Positions 1 through 6,313 of a stretch of 15,829 bases of DNA are shown piece by piece. This DNA is from an uncultured Eubacteriaceae bacterium (GTDB lineage: Bacteria; Bacillota; Clostridia; Lachnospirales; Lachnospiraceae), in NCBI GenBank assembly GCA_945938055.1, contig CAMEUH010000032.1:1-15829 (forward strand), given 5' to 3'. Within the stretch, counting starts at the first letter, position 1; each line of letters opens with the position of its first letter. The notes below the pieces were generated by a model. It saw nothing but the letters and a program-made list of their open reading frames with translations. It was not told the origin of the DNA and made no database searches. Both the position numbers and the translations under genes were made by a program.

Positions 1-43
1 TAGATTGACACAAAATTACAGGAAAGTCAGTAAAATCAATGCT

Positions 44-72
44 TTCCTTGACTTATCTTTACATTCCTTGAC
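44..72 (+). repeat. Pair of 9-bp direct repeats beside the tRNA scar
   Basis: The sequence TTCCTTGAC occurs at 44-52 and again at 64-72, exactly 20 bp apart. Both copies lie just upstream of the tRNA-like fragment. Tyrosine-recombinase integrases often bind short direct repeats (arm-type sites) next to the crossover site, so this would suit the end of an integrated element. That reading is inference; two 9-mers in AT-rich DNA could also be chance. Confidence 0.3.
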
Positions 73-96
73 AGGGAATTATACCCCTCGGCGTCG

Positions 97-137
97 CTCC
101 TAAGGGTCAGTTGCAGGTTCGATTCCTGCTGGGAGCA
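97..137 (+). other. 3' fragment of a tRNA gene, tRNA-Arg(CCU)-like; candidate attR scar
   Basis: The fragment reads as a tRNA from the anticodon loop onward: loop CTCCTAA (97-103, anticodon CCT), a 3' anticodon arm GGGTC (104-108), a perfect T-arm GCAGG-TTCGATT-CCTGC (113-129), a 3' acceptor strand TGGGAGC (130-136) and discriminator A137. No CCA is encoded. The matching 5' acceptor GCTCCCA and any D-arm are absent upstream, and the 5' side of the anticodon stem does not pair, so this is not a working tRNA. E. coli argW, a classic integration target, has the same block from anticodon loop to T-arm. Integration into the 3' half of a tRNA leaves such a copy at the far end of the element, so the element would lie left of position 97 and the resident chromosome to the right. 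Confidence 0.6.
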
Positions 138-189
138 GTTCTCATTGGAGTTTTATCCCACTCAGTATAACTTTCTCATTTTCCATTTC

Positions 190-218
190 TTGACTTTTCC
201 TTCCGAATTCTTTATACT
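190..218 (+). promoter_or_regulatory. SigA-type promoter of the DUF1266 lipoprotein gene
   Basis: TTGACT (190-195) and TATACT (213-218) are separated by exactly 17 bp. Transcription would start near 225, giving a leader of about 50 nt before the ATG at 275. It lies to the right of the tRNA scar, so the gene carries its own promoter independent of any element to the left. Confidence 0.7.
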
Positions 219-274
219 TTGTATGTTTTATAACTTTCATACTTGCTATGAAAAAATCAAGGAGGAACAATATC

Positions 275-1105
275 ATGAAATGTACCAAGAAACTTTTTAT
301 GCTGCTCGCGCTTGTAATTGCCATGTCCGTAGTGTTTACCGGCTGCAATTCCAGCAAGACCACATCAAGCACCGAACAAACTGATGCTTCCAGGGACACC
401 GGAAAAAAGACAACCGCCACGACCAAGGCGGAAGAAACTCAAAAGCCAGAATTACCGGATACCGTCCGTTGGTTTAATGCTTCCTATGCAATCTTAACAG
501 AATTAAACGGCTGGGATTACAACATCTTCGGTGGTCTGGAACCAACCGCAAAAAATCAGGAACGGGAAAAGCAGCTGCTTGATGAATGGTGGGGCGTTAC
601 TGACCGGGCAACTGCTGATGAGACACTGGAATGGATTCTGACAGAAGGACATCGTTTTGGATTTATTGATAACATGTCTTTCCTCAAGGAATTGGGACTA
701 TCTGAGGTAGCAGAAGCTGACCGCGTAAATTTTATTCTTGAAAATTTCGATGTAGATGAAAATGAGGCCAAGTTCTGGGTATACTACTATTCAATGTATG
801 AGAACTACGGTGATACTGCCATCGACGGATGGGACTACTGCCGTGCCTTAAATCTTCTTAGCTACTACTATATTGCCGGCTACTATACGCAGGAAGAAGC
901 ACTTGACAAATCTCTGGAAATTGCCAAGAGCTTTCAGTCAGAGTTTACTTCCTGGGACGAACTGATTGACAGCTATCTTCGCGGCTATGAATACTGGTCT
1001 GATGAAAGCAGTGACGAACGTCGTAAAACATATGAAGAAATAAAGAAACGTAATGATAATCCATATGCAGTTGATTATAATATTACACTTGAAAAGAGCT
1101 GGTAA
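275..1105 (+). CDS. DUF1266 family lipoprotein
   Basis: Predicted 276-aa lipoprotein. The ATG at 275 is preceded by AAGGAGG (259-265) at ideal spacing, so the in-frame ATG at 248 is not the start. Residues 1-23 form a signal peptide ending in a lipobox (VFTGC) with Cys24 as the lipidation site. A Ser/Thr/Lys-rich linker follows to about residue 60. The rest matches the DUF1266 pattern: a WWGVTDR segment, a GWDYCRALNLLSYYYIAGYY core and a later FTSWDELIDSYLRGYEYW block, rich in Trp and Tyr. DUF1266 proteins are often cytoplasmic in Proteobacteria; here the domain is exported and membrane-anchored. No biochemical function is established for the family. The gene stands alone between its own promoter and terminator, next to a probable integration scar. 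Family call confident; role unknown. Confidence 0.85.
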   Translation: MKCTKKLFMLLALVIAMSVVFTGCNSSKTTSSTEQTDASRDTGKKTTATTKAEETQKPELPDTVRWFNASYAILTELNGWDYNIFGGLEPTAKNQEREKQLLDEWWGVTDRATADETLEWILTEGHRFGFIDNMSFLKELGLSEVAEADRVNFILENFDVDENEAKFWVYYYSMYENYGDTAIDGWDYCRALNLLSYYYIAGYYTQEEALDKSLEIAKSFQSEFTSWDELIDSYLRGYEYWSDESSDERRKTYEEIKKRNDNPYAVDYNITLEKSW

Positions 1106-1133
1106 TTTTTTACCTGTCTATAAAATCTGATGA

Positions 1134-1166
1134 AAACCCGGCAGAATTTCATACTCTGCCGGGTTT
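1134..1166 (+). terminator. Intrinsic terminator after the DUF1266 gene
   Basis: A perfect 12-bp stem, AAACCCGGCAGA (1134-1145) with TCTGCCGGGTTT (1155-1166), encloses a 9-nt loop, 28 nt after the stop codon. The following tail (ATTATTG) is only partly T-rich, but the stem itself ends in TTT. Confidence 0.8.
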
Positions 1167-1254
1167 ATTATTGAGGATATAAATTTAACTCTTATGAAAG
1201 CATTTAAGGAAAAACCATACTTAAAAAGTATTATAATTCATTTATTATATATAT

Positions 1255-1283
1255 TTTACTATATCATATTTTCGTGATATTAT
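1255..1283 (+). promoter_or_regulatory. Possible promoter with internal dyad, upstream of the 20-codon ORF
   Basis: TTTACT (1255-1260) and TATTAT (1278-1283) are 17 bp apart. The spacer carries an inverted repeat ATATCA-N8-TGATAT (1261-1280), which could be an operator. The surroundings are very AT-rich, so a chance match is possible. The reason to take it seriously is that a good ribosome binding site, a short ORF and a terminator follow in the right order. Confidence 0.4.
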
Positions 1284-1330
1284 AAAATCATCAAAAGGAA
1301 CTCAGATTTTCTGGAAGGAGGGAAACTCAT

Positions 1331-1393
1331 ATGTTAAAGGTAATCGCTGAATTTTTAAAAGAATACTATGATGAGTTTGCACATCGTGAATAG
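1331..1393 (+). CDS. Candidate 20-residue micropeptide gene
   Basis: An ATG at 1331 is preceded by AAGGAGGG (1315-1322) at proper spacing, one of the best ribosome binding sites in the window. It opens a 20-codon frame, MLKVIAEFLKEYYDEFAHRE, ending in TAG. The peptide is charged and looks able to form an amphipathic helix. It has no signal sequence, cysteine or transmembrane stretch, so it resembles neither a hydrophobic type I toxin nor a cyclic-lactone autoinducer. A terminator hairpin follows after about 35 nt, so the predicted transcript is a stand-alone RNA of roughly 180 nt. I do not recognise the peptide. Alternatives are a leader peptide, or a small RNA whose ORF is incidental. The strong ribosome binding site favours translation. 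Confidence 0.5.
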   Translation: MLKVIAEFLKEYYDEFAHRE

Positions 1394-1424
1394 TATGAAG
1401 GAACAATTTAATATGATTTGTAAA

Positions 1425-1470
1425 AGTTAACGGGAATCGTACTATATAGTTACAATTCCCGTTAATTATT
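1425..1470. terminator. Bidirectional terminator between the micropeptide gene and the urt operon
   Basis: TTAACGGGAAT (1427-1437) pairs with ATTCCCGTTAA (1455-1465), an 11-bp perfect stem. On the plus strand the tail is TTATTTTAG; on the minus strand it is CTTTTAC. It can therefore end the short plus-strand unit and also the long minus-strand operon, whose last gene stops at 1519. Confidence 0.75.
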
Positions 1471-1518
1471 TTAGTATATTTTCTTATTTATACATTAATC
1501 GATAAGTCGTAAAAATTC

Positions 1519-2217
1519 CTATACCGACAAATATTTTTTGATAATGTCCTCCGAAAGCTCTGCCATTTTCCCTTCTGCAACGACAGCTCCTTTCTGGATA
1601 ATTACAAAATCTTCTGCCAGTCTTCTTGCAAATTTCAGGTTCTGCTCAACTACCGCAATGGTAATTCCTGTTTCTTCTGCAATCTTTTTCAGAGTATCCG
1701 CAATCTCCATGACAACATTGGGCTGAATTCCCTCTGTAGGCTCATCCAGAAGAATCATCTTTGGTTCACCCATTAAGCACCTTGCAATGGCAAGCTGCTG
1801 CTGCAGGCCTCCTGATAACACACCGCCGTTGCGCTCCATATGTATCTTAAGAGCCGGAAAATACGTAAGTACCCACTCCTTTTTTTTCGGGATGTCAATC
1901 CCCGTATGACCCATGGCTCCAAGCTCTAAATTTTCATTTACCGTCATGAGTGGAATGATTTCACGCCCCTGAGGTACATAACCCAGACCGCTTAAGGCTC
2001 TCTTATGCGTCTTCATTTTCGTAATGTCCTGTCCGTCAAAGATTAATGTTCCGGTACTCATTGGAAGAATTCCCATGGCACTTTTTAAAAAGGTCGTCTT
2101 ACCAACTCCATTTCTTCCCAGAATGGCAGTACGGCTACCTTCTTTTATTTGCATGGAAAGATTATTAATTACCTTACTTTTACCATAACTTACATTCACG
2201 TCTGTTGCTTTAAACAT
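1519..2217 (-). CDS. urtE: Urea-type ABC importer, ATPase subunit UrtE
   Basis: Cytoplasmic ATPase that, with the UrtD-like subunit, would power the importer encoded just upstream. The ATG at 2217 follows GAGGTGA with a 5-nt gap, so I prefer it to the in-frame GTG at 2226, which overlaps that ribosome binding site. The product is 232 aa. Walker A is GRNGVGKTT (34-42), Q-loop Gln83 lies in GYVPQGREI, and the Walker B region ends in LLDEPTEGIQP with catalytic Glu159. GRNGVGKTT, GYVPQGREI and TEGIQP are typical of UrtE more than LivF. The ABC signature reads LSGGL instead of LSGGQ. The gene sits last in the operon, directly after urtD, and a terminator follows. Family assignment is strong; urea as substrate is not implied. 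Confidence 0.9.
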   Translation of the reverse strand: MFKATDVNVSYGKSKVINNLSMQIKEGSRTAILGRNGVGKTTFLKSAMGILPMSTGTLIFDGQDITKMKTHKRALSGLGYVPQGREIIPLMTVNENLELGAMGHTGIDIPKKKEWVLTYFPALKIHMERNGGVLSGGLQQQLAIARCLMGEPKMILLDEPTEGIQPNVVMEIADTLKKIAEETGITIAVVEQNLKFARRLAEDFVIIQKGAVVAEGKMAELSEDIIKKYLSV

Positions 2218-2227
2218 ACCCGTCACC

Positions 2228-2980
2228 TCAATCCTCTTTCAGATAAACAGCAATTACTTCTTCATTATTCTGAATTTCTTCCATGGTTCCTTCTGCCAGC
2301 AGTCTTCCGTAATTTAATACGGTAACATACTCTGCAACCTGCCTTACAAAATCCATATCATGCTCAACAACAATTAATGTATGGTCACCCTTCAGCTTCT
2401 TAATCATTTCTCCGGTCTTGTAAGTCTCATCTGCTGTCATGCCTGCCGTCGGTTCATCCAGAATAATCAGCTTTGGATTCTGTGCCACAACCATTCCGAT
2501 TTCAAGCCACTGTCTCTGTCCATGTGATAAATCACTCGCCATAAAATGCCGGTAATCATACAAATCAATCAGCTTAAGGATTTCCTCTACCTTTTCCTTA
2601 AATTCCTTTGATTTACGGAAAAATACACACCGATGCATGCTATTATAGCCTTCCATTGCAATCTCTATGTTTTCCTTGACCGTCATGTTATCAAATACAT
2701 TTGGCCCCTGAAATTTTCTTCCGATATGATAATCCCTTGTAATTTCTGTCGTAGATTTTCCTGTGATATCAACCCCGTCAAAAATCACCTTACCGCTTGT
2801 CGGAGTCGTCTTACCTGTTACCAGATCCATGAAAGTTGTCTTACCCGCACCGTTTGGTCCGATAATGACACGAAGTTCACCATCATAAATCTTCATGTTT
2901 ACTTCCGTAAATGCCTTAAATCCATTAAATTCAACGGACAGATTCTTAACCTCCAGTAATACTTTCCTTTCATCACTCAT
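2228..2980 (-). CDS. urtD: Urea-type ABC importer, ATPase subunit UrtD
   Basis: 250-aa ATPase partner of the UrtE-like subunit. The ATG at 2980 follows AGGAGG by 8 nt, and that site overlaps the end of urtC, which suggests coupled translation. Walker A is GPNGAGKTT (41-49), Q-loop Gln91 is in IGRKFQGPNVF, the signature is LSHGQ (151-155), Walker B LIILDEP (171-177) carries Glu176, and the H-loop is His207 in VVEHDMD. The stretch MDLVTGKTTPTSG after Walker A and the IGRKFQ-P-VF motif separate UrtD from LivG. No defect is visible, so the pump should be active. Confidence 0.9.
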   Translation of the reverse strand: MSDERKVLLEVKNLSVEFNGFKAFTEVNMKIYDGELRVIIGPNGAGKTTFMDLVTGKTTPTSGKVIFDGVDITGKSTTEITRDYHIGRKFQGPNVFDNMTVKENIEIAMEGYNSMHRCVFFRKSKEFKEKVEEILKLIDLYDYRHFMASDLSHGQRQWLEIGMVVAQNPKLIILDEPTAGMTADETYKTGEMIKKLKGDHTLIVVEHDMDFVRQVAEYVTVLNYGRLLAEGTMEEIQNNEEVIAVYLKED

Positions 2981-2983
2981 GGC

Positions 2984-4066
2984 TTACTCCTCCTTTGACA
3001 GAATTGCATCTTTTCGCTTCTGATCCCTGGCTTTCTGCTGAATGTCAATAACCGTTCCCACAATTCCTTTCGGAATTACAAATACAATCACAAGAATAAT
3101 GATACCAAGTACCAGCTTCCAGTACTGTGCAAAATCGGCTGATATACCGGAGAATACCGAATTAAGTACTGTCTCTGCAATCTGCAAAACCAGCGTTCCA
3201 ACCATTGCACCGGTAAGATTGCCACGACCGCCAACCGCAACCCAGACAAGAACCAGCGTTGCAAGATTAATTCCAACCGCAGTAGAATTTACACTTCCCT
3301 GCGTTCTTACATAAAGAACACCTGCAAGCCCTGCCATTGCACCGGAAACCGTATAAATTAACATTTTAAATGCAGACGGCTTATAACCAAAGAACGTGAG
3401 TCTCGATTCATTTTCCCGGACTGCCTGCAGTACCTTTCCTACTCTGGAGTGGACAATCAGCATGCATACTGCATATGCCAGCACCAGAAACAAAAGAATT
3501 ACAAAATAGAATGTAAAGTCATCCATCCTGTCTGCTTTGGAATCTGAAATCAAAGTACGGCTGATTACTGTAATACCGCTGTTTCCATGTGTATACTTGC
3601 TTTGATTAATAACAAACAGCTCTGCCACACCGGAAAGCGCCAGCGTAATCAGGGAAAAGAATACACCCTGAATTTTTCCGGAAAACATAAAGAAGCCAAT
3701 GATAAAAGAAATAAGCGCCGGCAGCAGCAATGCCATGATAAATGCCCCCACCTCAGAACTTAATGGGGAAAGAAACCACGTAAGCTTCTCATATTCCACC
3801 CAGTCTGCCTTGTTAATATACGAACAGGCTATGCCTATCATATAACCTCCGGCTCCAAAAAGAAGGCTGTGCCCCATACTCATGAGTCCCGTATATCCCC
3901 ATAAAAGATCCAGTGACAATGCAAAAATAATATACGCCATAATTCCGGACATTACATATATCCAGTATGTGCTGCTGCAAAATGGAAATACCAGAAGAAA
4001 TAACAGGATTGCCATGTCAATGTAACGATTTACCGGCAGATTTTTAAAAGCCTTTAAAATTTTCAT
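2984..4066 (-). CDS. urtC: Urea-type ABC importer, permease UrtC
   Basis: Polytopic inner-membrane permease of about 360 aa with roughly 9-10 hydrophobic segments; it should pair with the UrtB-like permease to form the channel. Family marks include LDLLWGYTGLMSMGH (52-66), VRENESRLTFFGY (216-228) and WVAVGGRGNLTG (275-286). These match UrtC closely and LivM more distantly. Four ATG codons cluster at the start. AAGGAG lies 9 nt before the one at 4066, so that is preferred; the ATG at 4075 would overlap the urtB stop as ATGA and is the main alternative. The reading frame abuts urtB and urtD. Confidence 0.88.
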   Translation of the reverse strand: MKILKAFKNLPVNRYIDMAILLFLLVFPFCSSTYWIYVMSGIMAYIIFALSLDLLWGYTGLMSMGHSLLFGAGGYMIGIACSYINKADWVEYEKLTWFLSPLSSEVGAFIMALLLPALISFIIGFFMFSGKIQGVFFSLITLALSGVAELFVINQSKYTHGNSGITVISRTLISDSKADRMDDFTFYFVILLFLVLAYAVCMLIVHSRVGKVLQAVRENESRLTFFGYKPSAFKMLIYTVSGAMAGLAGVLYVRTQGSVNSTAVGINLATLVLVWVAVGGRGNLTGAMVGTLVLQIAETVLNSVFSGISADFAQYWKLVLGIIILVIVFVIPKGIVGTVIDIQQKARDQKRKDAILSKEE

Positions 4067-4071
4067 CTTCA

Positions 4072-4941
4072 TCATCTCCTTCCCTTAGGTGTAAACAGTC
4101 CTTCCGGTTTGATACGGATAATGACGATTACCACCAGAAGAACAATAATCTGTCCCATGATACTATTGGAGAATCCACTGATTACTGCGATGGACTCCTG
4201 TATAATGAAGGAAGAGGCTACCGTACCAAATAACGAAGATACACCACCCAGCACAACATTCATGAATGTATTGGTCAGCCAGCTTTCACCCAGCGAATAT
4301 GTAACTGTAGAAAGTGGAGCAATTGCCGCTCCGGCAAGACCGGCAAGACCCATTCCATGCGAAAAGGTAATGGTGTCAACCTTTCTGGTATCGATTCCAA
4401 GACAATTTGTCATGGTACGATTCTGTGTGGTGGAACGGATTTTTCGTCCCATTGTTGTTTTATTTATGAAAACAAGTGTGCCCACTAATGCAAGAATTGA
4501 AATCAGACATAATATCAGTTTATAAGATTCAATGTAAACCGGTCCGATATGCAAAACCGCTGAAACCGGGTAGGCAACCTGCTTGTAGGATTTTCCAAAT
4601 AAAATAAGTGCCAGCTGTTTCATGATAATGGAAATAGCATATGTGGCGAGAAGTGTTTCTGCCATCTTTCCATAAAAATGACAGATAACCGTTCTTTCAA
4701 TCAGCATGCCAAATAAAAACGATATGACATACGCAAGAATCAATGTAATCACAAACGGAATATGTAATACGGAATACAGATAATAACACATGAATGCACC
4801 TGCCATCAGCATTTCTGTATGCGCAAGGTTTACCACCTTCATGTAACCCATGATAATAACTAAACCAAGTGAGGTAAGAAGCAGGACAAATGCACTACAT
4901 GCACCTGAAACCAGCAGCTGTCCGATTAAAGCTCCATTCAT
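4072..4941 (-). CDS. urtB: Urea-type ABC importer, permease UrtB
   Basis: 289-aa polytopic permease. The start is placed at the ATG at 4941, which follows AAAGGAGG at ideal spacing and opens with a hydrophobic segment. The upstream in-frame start at 5004 would add a charged N-terminus with no ribosome binding site and would run into a hairpin. Typical features are the NLAHTEMLMAGAF segment (38-50), RSTTQNRTM (169-177) followed by GIDTRKVD, and a C-terminal IRIKPEGLF motif. RxTTQNRxM is characteristic of UrtB rather than LivH. It is separated from urtA by about 118 nt containing a stable hairpin, whereas urtB-C-D-E are tightly packed, which suggests one translationally coupled permease-ATPase block. 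Confidence 0.88.
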   Translation of the reverse strand: MNGALIGQLLVSGACSAFVLLLTSLGLVIIMGYMKVVNLAHTEMLMAGAFMCYYLYSVLHIPFVITLILAYVISFLFGMLIERTVICHFYGKMAETLLATYAISIIMKQLALILFGKSYKQVAYPVSAVLHIGPVYIESYKLILCLISILALVGTLVFINKTTMGRKIRSTTQNRTMTNCLGIDTRKVDTITFSHGMGLAGLAGAAIAPLSTVTYSLGESWLTNTFMNVVLGGVSSLFGTVASSFIIQESIAVISGFSNSIMGQIIVLLVVIVIIRIKPEGLFTPKGRR

Positions 4942-4992
4942 GGGAATTCCTCCTTTCTTCTGGTAACGCAAATCAAGCTGTCTTTTAAATAC

Positions 4993-5023
4993 CGGGTGGG
5001 ACATACGCCGTATCTCCCACCCG
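4993..5023 (-). promoter_or_regulatory. Stable intercistronic hairpin between urtA and urtB
   Basis: CGGGTGGGA (4993-5001) pairs perfectly with TCCCACCCG (5015-5023), and the interior can add ATAC/GTAT. It lies just after the urtA stop in the transcript. The downstream sequence on the minus strand (GTATTTAAAAG) has no real U-tract, so it is a poor terminator. It more probably stabilises the upstream urtA mRNA or allows partial readthrough, giving excess binding protein over permease. The function is inferred from position. Confidence 0.55.
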
Positions 5024-5059
5024 TTGCTTCATTTTGATTTCTAATAATTTTGAAGGGAA

Positions 5060-6247
5060 TTACTTTGTTGGTTCCGGCTTGATTACATCATCACTTTCAA
5101 ATACCGTTTTAATGGTACCGTCTGCCTGTACAAGACCAATTCTTGCCTTGCAGTAGATATGATTATTATCACCATCTACCGTAATCGTACCCTGCGGAGC
5201 ATCAAAGCTTAATCCTGCAAAGTTTGCCATAATATTTGCTGTTGTAATATCATTGCCACACTTTTCTAAAGACTTGGAAAGCAGATAAACTGCATCATAA
5301 GTTGCTTCACCAACCGCTGTCACCGCTGCTGCCTTTGCTTCGCCAAATTTTGCACCGTAAGCAGAAAGATATGCCTTATTTGCTTCCGAATCAATGGAAT
5401 TAAAATAGTTTACGGATGCATAGGTATTTGCTGCCGCACTTCCCAATGCGGTTGAGAAGGACTCATCCATGATAAAGGATGCAATGGTATATTTGTCGGA
5501 AAGTCCTGCTGCTGCAAACTGGGTATAGAATGCAGTACCACTGTCACCGTTTAAATTTGCATAGATTACACATCCATCATTGCCACAGGTTGACTTAATC
5601 TTTGCAATGATATCTGAAAATTCTGTTACATCAGAAGAAACTAATTCATTTCCAACGACCTTACCCCCAAGCTCCTTGATTAATGCCTCTGCCTGTGCAT
5701 TGATTCCCTGTGCATATGTTGTATCCGTTCCTAACAGATAGAAGTTATGAGATACATTTTCATAAAGGTATGGTACAAAATAATCACCCTGCTGATTTGG
5801 AACACAACCGGTATAAATTACATAATCATTTGGCTCCTCACCTTCATAAAAGGTCGGATAAACCAAAGGAATCTCGTACTCCTCAAGAATTGGTTCTACT
5901 GCAACACGGGATGCTGAAGTATAGAGTCCTACAATGGCAGCCACCTTATCCTGAAGAATCATTTCCTTAACAACCTTAACCGCAGTATCCGGGTCAGTTG
6001 CATAGTCCTTTACCACATATTCAATCTTTTTGCCGTTAATACCGCCTGCCGCATTGATTTCATCAATGGCAAGTACTGCGGAATTATACATGCTCTCTTC
6101 TGTAATGGCAGTTCCACCTGTTAATGAAAACACCAGACCAATTTTAATGGAATCTGATGAGCCGCCTTTCTTCGCACAGCCTGCAAATGCCAATACCATC
6201 ATTGTTACCGTCAATAGCACTGCAATCATTCTGGTTAATTTTTTCAT
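5060..6247 (-). CDS. urtA: Urea/amide-type substrate-binding lipoprotein UrtA
   Basis: Extracytoplasmic solute-binding lipoprotein, 395 aa. The ATG at 6247 follows AAGGAGG and opens a lipoprotein signal peptide with lipobox LAFAGC (Cys24); the longer in-frame start at 6289 would place this signal internally. The mature part is a periplasmic-binding-protein fold of the UrtA/AmiC/FmdD group. Diagnostic features are KIGLVFSLTGG near the N-terminus, YPTFYEGEEPN (130-140), CVPNQQ (148-153), NLNGDSGTAF (231-240) and a C-terminal APQGTITVDGDNNHIY block. This group binds small amide or urea-like ligands. Here the partner genes are cytosine-deaminase-like and no urease is in view, so the ligand may be a cyclic ureide or a nucleobase. 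The exact ligand cannot be read from sequence. Confidence 0.88.
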   Translation of the reverse strand: MKKLTRMIAVLLTVTMMVLAFAGCAKKGGSSDSIKIGLVFSLTGGTAITEESMYNSAVLAIDEINAAGGINGKKIEYVVKDYATDPDTAVKVVKEMILQDKVAAIVGLYTSASRVAVEPILEEYEIPLVYPTFYEGEEPNDYVIYTGCVPNQQGDYFVPYLYENVSHNFYLLGTDTTYAQGINAQAEALIKELGGKVVGNELVSSDVTEFSDIIAKIKSTCGNDGCVIYANLNGDSGTAFYTQFAAAGLSDKYTIASFIMDESFSTALGSAAANTYASVNYFNSIDSEANKAYLSAYGAKFGEAKAAAVTAVGEATYDAVYLLSKSLEKCGNDITTANIMANFAGLSFDAPQGTITVDGDNNHIYCKARIGLVQADGTIKTVFESDDVIKPEPTK

Positions 6248-6313
6248 AAACTTGTCCTCCTTATGATGTAATTTGAAATATTGTAACATTGAAAAATCAA
6301 TGATTTTTCTACA

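Noticed and set aside
97..137. Reading the tRNA-like fragment as a tmRNA 3' end or as a complete tRNA.
   Set aside because: The acceptor strand TGGGAGC does not match the usual tmRNA end, no 5' acceptor GCTCCCA or D-arm is present upstream, and the fragment matches tRNA-Arg(CCU) from the anticodon loop onward.
1194..1277. Short hydrophobic ORF (27 codons, starts MKAFKEKPYLKSIII) upstream of the micropeptide gene, resembling a type I toxin.
   Set aside because: No ribosome binding site at usable spacing (the nearest GAGG is about 17 nt away), very AT-rich sequence that favours Ile/Tyr/Leu codons by chance, and it overlaps the proposed promoter at 1255-1283.
6291..6309. Palindrome GAAAAATCAATGATTTTTC between the deaminase A and urtA genes, considered as a terminator.
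   Set aside because: The stem is almost all A-T with no GC core or adequate U-tract, so it would be unstable; the genes look co-transcribed across it.
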